Source of the DNA: a virus
DNA: 64,000 bases
IMG/VR virus record: IMGVR_UViG_3300033571_028151
Location: 1-64,000 of that record
Direction: 5' to 3' (one strand)
Numbering within the stretch: position 1 is the stretch's first letter; each line of letters starts with the position of its first letter. The notes under the pieces were generated by a model. The model saw only the letters and a program-made list of their open reading frames with translations, ran no database searches and was not told where the DNA came from. Below, piece by piece: positions 26,999-34,551 of this stretch. Made by a program: the position numbers and the translations under genes.

Positions 26999-27455
26999 GT
27001 ATGACACAGGCGCAGTTCGCAGCGCCGACTGCGAGCAAACACGTTACGACCTGATCACGCCGATCGGGTTGCGACGGTTAGCAGAAACATACGCTGAGGG
27101 TGCTGCGAAGTTTGGCCAGTTTAACTGGGAAAACGGCATGCCCGTCACCGACCTGCTCAATCACGCAATTGCGCATGTCTACAAGTTTCTCGGCGGCGAT
27201 AGAAGCGAAGATCATCTCGCGCACGCCGCTTGGAATCTTCTCGGCGCCATCCACTCTATGGAACAGTGGCCCGAGTTAAATCAGCAGTGGCTCCGCGGAG
27301 CAAACTGCACTATTCCGCCGGGGGCTTCGGCGCCCACGACACCACCCGCAGCGATCGATATTGCGGGAGAGGAAGTCGCCCCCGGAATCTTCGCCGTCAG
27401 CACGGCTGACGAAATCGAGAAGTTGCGGAAAACGATTCTCGGCAAAAGCGGCTAA
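26979..27455 (+). CDS. dATP/dGTP diphosphohydrolase-like protein (DUF5664)
   Basis: A 158-residue protein. Residues 20-100 fit the DUF5664 / dATP-dGTP diphosphohydrolase N-terminal family closely: RYDLITPIGLRRLAETYAEGAAKFG, NWE.GMP, LLNHAIAHVYKFLGGDRSEDHLAHAAWNLLGAIH. The paired His and acidic residues resemble MazG-like metal sites. Relatives are phage enzymes that clear dNTPs, including MazZ-type proteins of phages with 2-aminoadenine DNA. A Pro-rich tail follows. No purZ or datZ partner is seen in this window, so a general dNTP-pool role is equally possible. Confidence 0.75.
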   Translation: MTQERREYDTGAVRSADCEQTRYDLITPIGLRRLAETYAEGAAKFGQFNWENGMPVTDLLNHAIAHVYKFLGGDRSEDHLAHAAWNLLGAIHSMEQWPELNQQWLRGANCTIPPGASAPTTPPAAIDIAGEEVAPGIFAVSTADEIEKLRKTILGKSG

Positions 27456-27497
27456 CGCTCGCTTTTCAGCCGGTTTTCATTGCGCCGCAGAAAAAAA

Positions 27498-27535
27498 TTG
27501 ACAGGGGGATTGATTTTTCTTTCCCCCCGTATATC
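27498..27535 (+). promoter_or_regulatory. Possible promoter and hairpin upstream of 27602 gene
   Basis: A perfect -35 hexamer TTGACA (27498-27503) and a second TTGATT (27510) precede TATATC (27530). Spacing (26 and 14 bases) fits the usual 17 poorly. GGGGGA (27504-27509) pairs with TCCCCC (27522-27527). The 146-bp gap before the highly acidic protein is a likely promoter region, but the exact site is uncertain. Confidence 0.3.
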
Positions 27536-27601
27536 GTGCATTCAAGACGCGTTTAAAGACCCGAAACGGTCGGCGTCGGCGCGTTACTGGAGAGAGGATT
27601 T

Positions 27602-28510
27602 ATGGCAAAGAAATTGTCGACTGGTGGACTCATCAGTCCGACCAACTTGTGGGGCAAGCCGCTTCCAACTACGAAGCAGCCAACTTCCAAGCCAGCCACG
27701 GAAAAGGTTACAGGGAAGATGACCAATTCAGACGATGTCATGGACGACGAAGAAATAGATGTCGATGCCGAGTTGGCCAGCGCAGACGTCGATGATGACG
27801 AACTCGCGGCTGTCGAAGCAGAAGACGCGTCCGAAGTAACCGGCGAACTCGAAGGCGACGATGACGACGGCGACGAAGAAGCCGAAGAAGACGAAGCCGA
27901 CGATGAAGAACCGGATTACGAGGATGGCGACGTCGATGACGAAAGTCAGAACGTTGTCGAAGACGATGCAGAGGTCGTCACCGCTGTGGCTGACGACGAA
28001 GAAGAAGCCGGAGACGAGGAAGTCTCCGATACCACTGAGGATGATGTTGTCATGGCAGAAAAGATGAGTTTGTCGGATCACGTTCGGGCTGAGATTGCTC
28101 GCCGGCACAAGGTCGGTGAGTCGCTTCGTGGCAAGGACATCGTCGATACGCTGGCTAAGAAAAAGATCACGGTCAGCCCGGCGCAGGTCAGCCAGTTGCT
28201 GAAGAAAGCCGGACTGGGCGGCAAGACTCGTGGCCGTCCTGCGGCGACCACGGCGACTGCGTCGACGCCCGAGAAGAGCCGGTCGGCCCTGAAGGCCAAG
28301 AAGCGTGATGTCACCACGGCGGCTGCGCCGACCGCAGCACCGCGCCGCGAGGCCAACAAAGCCCGGCCCACAACCGCGAACGGCTTCAAGGTGCCGATGT
28401 CGCAGTTGCAGGCTGCCGAGGCTTTTGTTGAAGCCTGCGGCGGTTCTTTTCAGGCTGCTGGCCGCATCCTGACCGCGGCTGAGCAGTTGTCTCAGACGTT
28501 CGGTAACTGA
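27602..28510 (+). CDS. Acidic / HTH / AT-hook DNA-binding protein
   Basis: A 302-residue protein. Residues 43-150 are almost all Asp/Glu. Residues 155-204 form a helix-turn-helix-like module (VRAEIARRH...GKDIVDTLAKKKITVSPAQVSQLLKKAG). TRGRPA (209-214) resembles an AT-hook, and a basic linker leads to a short C-terminal helix pair (AAEAFVEACGGSFQAAGRIL). The HTH and C-terminal segments resemble small planctomycete proteins I recall, which supports the host inference. It is preceded by its own promoter-like region and followed by a GC-rich hairpin, so it is probably strongly expressed and may organise phage DNA. Confidence 0.75.
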   Translation: MAKKLSTGGLISPTNLWGKPLPTTKQPTSKPATEKVTGKMTNSDDVMDDEEIDVDAELASADVDDDELAAVEAEDASEVTGELEGDDDDGDEEAEEDEADDEEPDYEDGDVDDESQNVVEDDAEVVTAVADDEEEAGDEEVSDTTEDDVVMAEKMSLSDHVRAEIARRHKVGESLRGKDIVDTLAKKKITVSPAQVSQLLKKAGLGGKTRGRPAATTATASTPEKSRSALKAKKRDVTTAAAPTAAPRREANKARPTTANGFKVPMSQLQAAEAFVEACGGSFQAAGRILTAAEQLSQTFGN

Positions 28511-28519
28511 TTTGTCTAG

Positions 28520-28572
28520 CCTCCCGCCCACGGGGTCGGTCGCTGCGCTGCGGCCGGCTCCGGGCGGGTAGG
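28520..28572 (+). terminator. GC-rich nested hairpin after 27602 gene
   Basis: CCTCCCGCCC (28520-28529) pairs with GGGCGGGTAGG (28562-28572, one bulged A). An inner CGGTCG/CGGCCG hairpin sits in the loop. It begins 9 bases after the stop. There is no T-run, so it may be a 3' stabiliser or a factor-dependent terminator. Confidence 0.45.
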
Positions 28573-28635
28573 CATCTAGGCGCGCTTGCGCCCGTGCGAG
28601 ACCACTCTGGTCGCGCCAAATCCGGAGGCCATAAC

Positions 28636-28932
28636 GTGCCTGCTACTATTTGCCGCTTTGTGCGGCGCGAAAAACTTACGCCCGGGCGCACGATCATTAT
28701 GCCCCGCGGCACGATAAAACGAATTCACGTAAATCAGCACATGATTCGCCGAAACAAAACCAAAGGCGAACGAAACAACGTTATCACAGTGCAGTGGCGC
28801 AACAAGTCATACCCTGTCGAAAAACTGGAAATCAAAGGACCGGCTAATGCTATTTATTCGCCGGAAAAGCCACTGAGTTGCGGCGCTCACGTGTGGGTCG
28901 AAACAAAAGCCGAAGTCATTGTCACCTGCTAA
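28636..28932 (+). CDS. Small basic beta-rich protein
   Basis: A 98-residue protein started at GTG 28636, 7 bases after GGAGG. The sequence is Lys/Arg-rich with alternating hydrophobic residues that suggest a small beta barrel. No family. It opens the DUF1257 - DUF2997 - AAA gene group. Confidence 0.65.
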   Translation: MPATICRFVRREKLTPGRTIIMPRGTIKRIHVNQHMIRRNKTKGERNNVITVQWRNKSYPVEKLEIKGPANAIYSPEKPLSCGAHVWVETKAEVIVTC

Positions 28933-28944
28933 CACACATAACAC

Positions 28945-29310
28945 ATGTCACACATCGTACAAATCAAAACTGAAGTTCGTGACGCGACGGCCGTAATGTC
29001 GGCCTGCAAGCGCCTTGGCCTTGAGCAGCCCGTCGCCGGTCATCATGTATTATTTGCTGGTCAATCCGCCGATGGTCTCGCGGTCAGGTTGCCCGGCTGG
29101 TCGTACCCCGCCGTGTTCAATACGGAAACCGGAGCCGCGGCTTACGACAATTACAACGGCAACTGGGGTAAGCAGGAAGAACTCGATAAGTTTCTTCAAG
29201 CGTACGCGGTCGAAAAGGCGATTTACGAGGCACAGAAGGGTGGTTACTCGGTTTACGAAGAGACGCTGCCCGACGGTTCGATCAAACTTAACATCACGGT
29301 AGAGGCTTGA
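28945..29310 (+). CDS. DUF1257 (Ycf35-like) protein
   Basis: A 121-residue protein matching DUF1257 from start to end: MSHIVQIKTEVRD, a GHHVLFAGQ.ADGLAVRLPGW.YP middle, a YDNYNGNWGKQEEL segment and a C-terminal SV.E..LPDGS.KL strand. The family includes chloroplast Ycf35 and occurs beside DUF2997 proteins and Ycf46-type AAA ATPases, as here. Biochemical function is unknown; conserved partnership suggests one complex. Confidence 0.85.
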   Translation: MSHIVQIKTEVRDATAVMSACKRLGLEQPVAGHHVLFAGQSADGLAVRLPGWSYPAVFNTETGAAAYDNYNGNWGKQEELDKFLQAYAVEKAIYEAQKGGYSVYEETLPDGSIKLNITVEA

Positions 29311-29313
29311 TAC

Positions 29314-29505
29314 ATGAGTAAGACCATTCAGGTTGTTGTGTCGCCCACGGGCGAGACCAAGATTGAGACGTTCGGCTTCACCGGCAGTTCGTGTCAGGAG
29401 GCGTCGCGGGCGCTGGAGCAGGCTCTGGGCGCCAAGACGGACGAGACCCTGACCGGCGATTACTACGCGGCGTCCAATGAGCAGCAGATTGAAACCCAAA
29501 ACTGA
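29314..29505 (+). CDS. DUF2997 protein
   Basis: A 63-residue protein starting 3 bp after DUF1257. The start KTIQVVVSPTGETKIETFGFTG and the following CQEASRALEQALG helix are typical of DUF2997. Its fold (beta hairpin, helix) is small and may act as an adaptor or substrate tag for the nearby AAA ATPase; that role is speculation. It is translationally linked to both neighbours. Confidence 0.8.
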   Translation: MSKTIQVVVSPTGETKIETFGFTGSSCQEASRALEQALGAKTDETLTGDYYAASNEQQIETQN

Positions 29506-29506
29506 G

Positions 29507-29947
29507 ATGAAACCGGATTTCTCGCCGTTCACTGGCGGGTACAGTCCGTTCATCCAAACTAAACGTTTTGATATCTTTCACCACTGCGTCGTGCGCAACC
29601 CTAATGCAGGGTATCCGCGCGAGTTATTTACGGTGTGGGGTCGCAACTACGACTCGCCGCCCCGCCCAGTATGCGAAGTGGTTTTATGGCCCAACCCGTA
29701 CAGCCTGTACGTCGAGTGGGTCCACGTTGACGAGCAGCATCGTCGACAAGGAATAGCCACCGAAGTTCTTCGTGCATTGCGCGAGAAACTTGGAAAACTT
29801 GATATGACCGGCGCGACAGACGAGGGCGAAGAGTTCGTCGCGGCGCGGGTTGATCGTATTAATGCGCCTGTCAAGAAACAGGCGCGTGTTGCACCCAAAA
29901 AGAACATAACAAAGAAGGCAAAGCGTGTCTCTCGAAAAAGAAATTAA
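29507..29947 (+). CDS. GNAT-type acetyltransferase
   Basis: A 146-residue protein, start taken at the ATG 1 base after the DUF2997 stop; ATG 29477 is an alternative. Residues about 60-100 show the acetyl-CoA-binding GNAT signature: a beta strand YVEWVHVDEQHRRQGIATEVLRAL with the Q/R-x-x-G-x-G/A loop as HRRQGIA. A Lys-rich tail follows. Substrate unknown. Placement inside the DUF1257/DUF2997/AAA group suggests protein modification in the same pathway. Confidence 0.7.
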   Translation: MKPDFSPFTGGYSPFIQTKRFDIFHHCVVRNPNAGYPRELFTVWGRNYDSPPRPVCEVVLWPNPYSLYVEWVHVDEQHRRQGIATEVLRALREKLGKLDMTGATDEGEEFVAARVDRINAPVKKQARVAPKKNITKKAKRVSRKRN

Positions 29948-31418
29948 AGAACTTGTGTGCGCCGGCTTTTCCGGCGTTTGGGTCGAGTCGCTGGAGTGCG
30001 ACGACGCTGTTAAGACTATTCGTGCGCTGGCCGAAGAGCGCAAGTGGGGCTTCGACGTCTGGGATATCGACCAGCAGTTGGAAAGCGGTATGGTCGCCGC
30101 ACCCGGCCCGCTTCAGGCGATCCGGTCGATGGACCTGCCCAAGACAAACGAGACGCAGATTCTCGTGCTCAAGAACTTCCACCGGTACCTGCCCAACCCC
30201 GAGGTTTTGCAGGCGCTGGCCAACCGCGTTGTCCGCGGCAAGGGTGAGGGCCGTTACGTTGTGATCGTTGCGCCGACGGTTGCGCTTCAGCCCGAGATCG
30301 AGAAGTTGTTTACGGTCGTTCATCACGAACTGCCGGACGAGACGCAGTTGAAGGACATCTGCAACGATCTGTTCGGCGAGGGTTCGGCGTTTGAGAAGCC
30401 GACCGACGAACAGGTGGGCAGCGTTGTTGACGCCTCCCGCGGCTTGACCCGGCAGGAGGCCGAGAACGCCTACGCGCTTTCGCTGGTGCGCAACAACAAG
30501 TTGGAGCCGGACACGATCTGGGGTATCAAGGCGCAGACGCTCGAAAAGAGCGGCACCATGACTCTGTATCGCGGCGACGCCAACTTCGAGAACCTTGGCG
30601 GCCTCGAAAACCTCAAGCAGTTTTGCATCCGCGCCATGAAGCGGCAGGGTGAAAAGAACGTCGATAAGCGACCCAAGGGCGTGCTGCTGCTGTCGCCTCC
30701 GGGCTGCGGCAAGTCCCAGTTCGCCAAAGCGCTGGGCAACGAGGTCGGCCGCCCGACCGTGATGCTCGACTTCGGCAGCCTGATGGGCAAGTTCGTGGGC
30801 GAGTCCGAGGGCAACATGCGGCGCGCCCTCAAGCAGGTCGACGCCATGGCGCCGTGCGTGCTGTTCGTCGACGAGATCGAGAAGGGTCTTGCTGGCGTCG
30901 GTTCGTCCGGCCAGACCGACAGCGGCGTCTCTGCCCGGCTGTTCGGTACGCTCCTGACGTGGCTCAACGACCACACGTCGGACGTGTTCTTCATCGGCAC
31001 CTGTAACGACGCCAGCCAGTTGCCGGCGCCGTTCGCCCGAGCCGAGCGTTTCGACGGCGTGTTCTTCGTCGACCTGCCCGGCGACGACCAGCGGCAGCGT
31101 ATCTGGGATATCTATCTAAATCACTTCGGCATCGACAAAGCGCAGCAGCGTCCGGACGATACCAACTGGACTGGTGCCGAGATCAAGTCGTGCTGCCGTC
31201 TGGCGGCGCTTCTGGACATCCCGCTCATCGAGGCGGCCCAGAACGTCGTGCCGGTGGCTGTGACCAGCGCCGAGCAGATCGAAAGCCTGCGCAAGTGGGC
31301 CGAGGGTCGGTGCCTGTCGGCGGATAACCCGGGGTTGTACTCGCGCGTGGGAAAAGCCCGTCCGGCGCCCGTCGCAAGCGGTCGCCGTAAGATTTCCGCT
31401 TCCCCGAGCGAAAACTGA
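29925..31418 (+). CDS. Ycf46-like AAA+ ATPase
   Basis: A 497-residue protein with a GTG start, overlapping the acetyltransferase by 23 bp. The N-terminal 210 residues form a RecA-like non-catalytic domain, as in chloroplast Ycf46. The AAA core has Walker A SPPGCGKS (257-264), Walker B VLFVDE (312-317), sensor 1 N361 and arginine-finger candidates R372/R375 (FARAERFD). A C-terminal helical lid and a basic tail follow. AAA+ enzymes of this type remodel or unfold proteins. The group with DUF1257 and DUF2997 is seen in cyanobacteria and other bacteria. The hairpin array begins right after it. Confidence 0.88.
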   Translation: MSLEKEIKELVCAGFSGVWVESLECDDAVKTIRALAEERKWGFDVWDIDQQLESGMVAAPGPLQAIRSMDLPKTNETQILVLKNFHRYLPNPEVLQALANRVVRGKGEGRYVVIVAPTVALQPEIEKLFTVVHHELPDETQLKDICNDLFGEGSAFEKPTDEQVGSVVDASRGLTRQEAENAYALSLVRNNKLEPDTIWGIKAQTLEKSGTMTLYRGDANFENLGGLENLKQFCIRAMKRQGEKNVDKRPKGVLLLSPPGCGKSQFAKALGNEVGRPTVMLDFGSLMGKFVGESEGNMRRALKQVDAMAPCVLFVDEIEKGLAGVGSSGQTDSGVSARLFGTLLTWLNDHTSDVFFIGTCNDASQLPAPFARAERFDGVFFVDLPGDDQRQRIWDIYLNHFGIDKAQQRPDDTNWTGAEIKSCCRLAALLDIPLIEAAQNVVPVAVTSAEQIESLRKWAEGRCLSADNPGLYSRVGKARPAPVASGRRKISASPSEN

Positions 31419-31440
31419 GTTTTTCGCTAATCCTTGCGAT

Positions 31441-31456
31441 TTCACTACGAAGTGAA
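31441..31456 (+). terminator. Hairpin at end of AAA operon
   Basis: TTCACT-ACGA-AGTGAA forms a 6-bp stem 22 bases after the AAA stop, followed by A-rich repeats rather than T. It could stop transcripts arriving from the right strand or simply cap the message. Confidence 0.35.
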
Positions 31457-31483
31457 AAGCGAGTGAAAAGCGACCGAAAAGCA
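31451..31483 (+). repeat. Three 11-bp tandem repeats
   Basis: AGTGAAAAGCG occurs twice head-to-tail (31451-31461, 31462-31472) and a third diverged copy ACCGAAAAGCA follows. They lie directly upstream of the hairpin array and may be protein-binding iterons. Confidence 0.6.
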
Positions 31484-31489
31484 AACTTT

Positions 31490-31753
31490 GACTGCCACGT
31501 GACGGCAGTCAATTTTGACTCCGGCAAAACCGGGAGTCAGACTCCCCCAAACCCGGCAGTCAATTTTGACTCCGGCAAAACCGGGAGTCAGACTCCCCCA
31601 AACCCGGGAGTCGATTTTTGACTGCCACGTGACGGCAGTCAATTTTGACTGCCACGTGACGGCAGTCAATCTGGTCGGCCCAATGTCGAGTTTTGTTGCA
31701 AAAAAACATGACACAGCGCCGGCGCCCGTACTGACTGCCGCGTAACGGCAGTC
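31490..31753. repeat. Array of eight GACT...AGTC hairpins
   Basis: Eight inverted repeats of 21-22 bases lie at 31490-31510, 31517-31538, 31540-31561, 31568-31589, 31591-31612, 31620-31640, 31647-31667 and 31733-31753. All begin GACT and end AGTC. Three have GACTGCC-ACGTGAC-GGCAGTC, and the last is a variant of it. Two have GACTCCGG...CCGGGAGTC. Two have GACTCCC...GGCAGTC or GGGAGTC. Spacers are AATTTT-type (6-7 bases) or a single A, except 65 bases before the last. Positions 31511-31561 and 31562-31612 are near-identical 51-bp direct repeats. The region (31419-31771) has no credible gene. It may be tandem terminators, an operator array or a replication origin. Confidence 0.9.
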
Positions 31754-31771
31754 AAAATTCCGGAGACGACT

Positions 31772-32083
31772 ATGTCTGACATTGACAAGATGCTTGAAGA
31801 CGGATACGCGGTTATCCTCTACCCAAACCGCTTAGGCACCGCCACGATGGCGTTCATTGACGGCGAAGACTGGACAGCCGTTCAAGCGGTGATCGACGAC
31901 CTGCCAGATGAGCAAGTCCTAGACATTCGCCGCCCTGTTGCGCCAGAAAGCGTCAACGAGGGCGTAGCGCGCATTGGCCGCAAGATGCGCCGCGAGGGCG
32001 AATATGAAAACTGGGACGAGAAGATGAAATCGTTTGGTTTACCAAACGCGTCTGAACGACCCTCACAACACGTGAAAGATTAA
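31772..32083 (+). CDS. Hypothetical protein after hairpin array
   Basis: A 103-residue mixed alpha/beta acidic protein with a CCGGAG ribosome site; its start is 18 bp after the last hairpin of the array. No family recognised. It is the first gene that a promoter inside the array would serve. Confidence 0.7.
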   Translation: MSDIDKMLEDGYAVILYPNRLGTATMAFIDGEDWTAVQAVIDDLPDEQVLDIRRPVAPESVNEGVARIGRKMRREGEYENWDEKMKSFGLPNASERPSQHVKD

Positions 32084-32109
32084 CACACTCATCCCGCAGT
32101 AACGCGAAC

Positions 32110-32325
32110 ATGGCACTTCCAAAAACAATCTGCACATCGTGCGGCGAGATTATTGACGAAAGCGACGACCAGTGCCGGCCTGATCCGGCATGGAAAATTG
32201 ACGGACAGCCAAAGTGCAAAGACTGTTATTTGGAGTTGGCGTGTGGGCGCATAGTGGCCCCGCAACCGTCGCACAAACCTCCGCACGAAAATTTAACGCC
32301 ACGACAAAGGACGAAACTCAACTAA
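32110..32325 (+). CDS. Small zinc-ribbon protein
   Basis: A 71-residue protein with CTSC (residues 8-11) and CKDC (36-39), a classic two-knuckle zinc ribbon, and a basic Pro-rich tail. It probably binds nucleic acid or protein. The stop is 2 bp before the next start. Confidence 0.75.
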   Translation: MALPKTICTSCGEIIDESDDQCRPDPAWKIDGQPKCKDCYLELACGRIVAPQPSHKPPHENLTPRQRTKLN

Positions 32326-32327
32326 AC

Positions 32328-33278
32328 ATGTCAACAGAAACAGAAAACACGATTGAAGTAGCGAACGAAGGTGTCGTCGAAACGGCGAATGAACTGCGCC
32401 AGACGATGGGCGCCGTCAAGTTGTCGTTCTCGTGGCTGGGCACGCAGCGCAAGTTGTCCGACACGCAGACCAAGCAGGCGGCCGATACTTTTCACGCGGC
32501 CACTGATCTGGTTACCGCGTCCAAGCGGCTGATCGACACCAAGAACAACACCTACCGCGTCCTGACCGCAATCAAGAGTCAGGCGTCGAGTTATTGGCGC
32601 AGCATGACCCTGCCCTATCCGCAGGAAGGTATTCGGTTGATCAAGCAAGACGAGATCGCAGCATTTGAAGCGAAGATGCGGGAGTTCAAGGAGCAACTTG
32701 CCGCAGCGGCTGCCAACCTCCAGTTGGAGTACGAGTCCATCAAGGAAGCGGCACGGGAAAAACTGGGTGACCTGTTTAATCCCAACGACTACCCGCCTAC
32801 CCTTGAAGGCGTCTTTGATATCAAATGGGAGTATCCGCCTGTCGAGCCGCCGAACTACCTGATGACGTTCAACCCCGAGTTGTACACGCAGGAGCAGTCA
32901 CGGGTTCAGCAGCGGTTCGAGACTGCGGTTATCATGGCCGAAAACGCGTTTGCTGAGCAGTTGCAGGAAATGATCGCGCATCTGGTCGAGCGGCTGACCG
33001 ACGAGCCTGATGGTACTAAAAAGACGTTCAAGGCGTCGGCGATTGAGAACTTCAAGGAGTTCTATGAAAACTTCCGCCGCATGAACGTGCGATCCAACGC
33101 GCAGTTGGAAGGGTTGATTCAGCAGGCAAATGACCTTGTCGCTGGCATCGACGCCAAGGACTTGCGCAAAAACAATGACCTGCGGCAGAACCTGACGCAG
33201 CAGATGACGACGGTCAAGACGGCGCTGGACAGTTTGATCACGAATGCCCCGAGGCGGCGCGTGCTGCCCATGAGTTGA
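32328..33278 (+). CDS. Coiled-coil hypothetical protein
   Basis: A 316-residue protein from the ATG at 32328. It is helical throughout, with long coiled-coil stretches (residues about 100-145 and 185-300) and a conserved-looking centre containing LPYPQEGIRLI and LGDLFNPNDYP. The outline recalls DUF3150-type phage proteins, though I cannot confirm the family. Many such proteins neighbour AAA ATPases, as this does across the array. Confidence 0.7.
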   Translation: MSTETENTIEVANEGVVETANELRQTMGAVKLSFSWLGTQRKLSDTQTKQAADTFHAATDLVTASKRLIDTKNNTYRVLTAIKSQASSYWRSMTLPYPQEGIRLIKQDEIAAFEAKMREFKEQLAAAAANLQLEYESIKEAAREKLGDLFNPNDYPPTLEGVFDIKWEYPPVEPPNYLMTFNPELYTQEQSRVQQRFETAVIMAENAFAEQLQEMIAHLVERLTDEPDGTKKTFKASAIENFKEFYENFRRMNVRSNAQLEGLIQQANDLVAGIDAKDLRKNNDLRQNLTQQMTTVKTALDSLITNAPRRRVLPMS

Positions 33279-33280
33279 AA

Positions 33281-34291
33281 ATGACAGAAATCGTAGAAGC
33301 ACCTCCTGTAATCACACCTCCAATTGAGCAGTTGGAGGAAATAAAGGTTATCAAGAAACGAAAACCAAGGCAGCCAAAACACGATTTCAAAGACGGTTCT
33401 GGCCGCGTGCCCGCGCACAAGCACGACAACGGCGGCGGCTGGGTTGCAGACACCGCGGCAGTCGACGACTGTGTTTATATCGGCCGGCGATGCGAGATAT
33501 TTAACCGCGCGACAGTCAAGGGGCCTGTGCGCCTCGAAGGCACGTCCCGTATTTCTGGCAGCGCCGTCGTATCGGGCGGCGTTACGCTGCGCAACAGCGG
33601 CCAGATATACGGCAAAGCAGTTGTACGCGACACGACAATCGTTGAGGGCAACGCGCGCATTTTTGGTCAAGCGCACGTGTCTGGTACAAGCCGGCTTTAT
33701 CACACGGCGTACGTAAACGAAAGCGCGCAAGTATTTTCAACGACGATGACGGGCGACGTCCGTATCGGCGGCAATGCGCTGGTTGTGCGCAGCACGCTAG
33801 ACGGCGGGTCCGTCGGCATGATCGAGATTAAAGGCGATTGCTCTGTCATCCACGGCATCATTCGCGGCCGCGCGCTGGTTGAAAATCAAGCCCAACTAAT
33901 CCGTAGCCAGATCAACAATCACCACCAGACCGCGGCCGTTAATTTGCGAGACTTTGCCGTAGTCGCCGATCAGTCGTCTATTTCGTACCCGATTGTGCTG
34001 CGAGATCACGTCGTGCTGATTCACTCTATCTTTTCTGTTGAGTACGGCGATTACCACACCATGGCTGACAATATTGTTACGCTAAACCAGCGCAGCGTGT
34101 TTCAGCATCAAGAATTTCGCACGCGGGCAAGTTTGCAAAACTATTTAAACCTGCTGGCACAATACGGCGGCCGACTTGGTGCTGCCCAGATTATGCCAAA
34201 TGGCCAAGTTGCCAACTTCCCAGCCCGACGAATTTCCGCAGAACCCGCCGGACCGCGGCGACTTATGCGCTTGCAAGAGGCCACGTCATGA
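33281..34291 (+). CDS. Left-handed beta-helix (hexapeptide repeat-like) protein
   Basis: A 336-residue protein. Residues about 55-260 contain repeated short units of the V/A-x-G-x-A/T kind (for example AVVSGGVTLRNSGQIYGKAVV), which predict a parallel beta helix like that of hexapeptide-repeat acyltransferases. The catalytic His of transferases is not evident, so a structural or binding role is possible. The N-terminus is Pro/Lys-rich. The ATG at 33281 follows the previous stop by 2 bp; TTG 33275 is an alternative. A 4-bp overlap couples it to the next gene. Confidence 0.7.
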   Translation: MTEIVEAPPVITPPIEQLEEIKVIKKRKPRQPKHDFKDGSGRVPAHKHDNGGGWVADTAAVDDCVYIGRRCEIFNRATVKGPVRLEGTSRISGSAVVSGGVTLRNSGQIYGKAVVRDTTIVEGNARIFGQAHVSGTSRLYHTAYVNESAQVFSTTMTGDVRIGGNALVVRSTLDGGSVGMIEIKGDCSVIHGIIRGRALVENQAQLIRSQINNHHQTAAVNLRDFAVVADQSSISYPIVLRDHVVLIHSIFSVEYGDYHTMADNIVTLNQRSVFQHQEFRTRASLQNYLNLLAQYGGRLGAAQIMPNGQVANFPARRISAEPAGPRRLMRLQEATS

Positions 34292-34551
34292 ACCTATACT
34301 TCCGCCCCGACGGTTCAGCGCAGTGCCTATACGGTGAAAGCATCGCGCTGGCAGAACTTGGAGCACTCGACATCAAGCGCGCCAGCCACGTCGAACCAGA
34401 CCAGCACAAACCCGGCACATGGTATATCGACCTTGCGCCAGTCGGCGGCCCGCGCGTAGACGGGTTTGCATCGCGCGCCGACGCCCTTGCGGCCGAGGAA
34501 GCGTGGCTCAACCAAAAGATGCGCAACGAACATGTGCAGGTGGTCGAATGA
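34288..34551 (+). CDS. Small hypothetical protein
   Basis: An 87-residue mixed alpha/beta protein with a beta-hairpin pattern (GTWYIDLAPVGG) and C-terminal helix. Coupled by ATGA overlaps to both neighbours. No family recognised. Confidence 0.65.
   Translation: MNLYFRPDGSAQCLYGESIALAELGALDIKRASHVEPDQHKPGTWYIDLAPVGGPRVDGFASRADALAAEEAWLNQKMRNEHVQVVE

Noticed and set aside
27498-27503. TTGACA as a full sigma70 promoter
   Set aside because: No acceptable -10 box 16-18 bases downstream; kept only as a low-confidence region.
27728-28531. A 267-aa minus-strand frame
   Set aside because: Arises from the Asp/Glu codons of the acidic protein read backward; hydrophobic low-complexity product.
29871-30974. 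A 367-aa minus-strand frame opposite the AAA ATPase
   Set aside because: Antisense to a clear AAA gene; composition is that of a GC-rich shadow frame.
31490-31753. CRISPR array
   Set aside because: Repeats are adjacent hairpins with 1-7 base spacers; there are no unique spacers of 25-40 bases and no cas genes.
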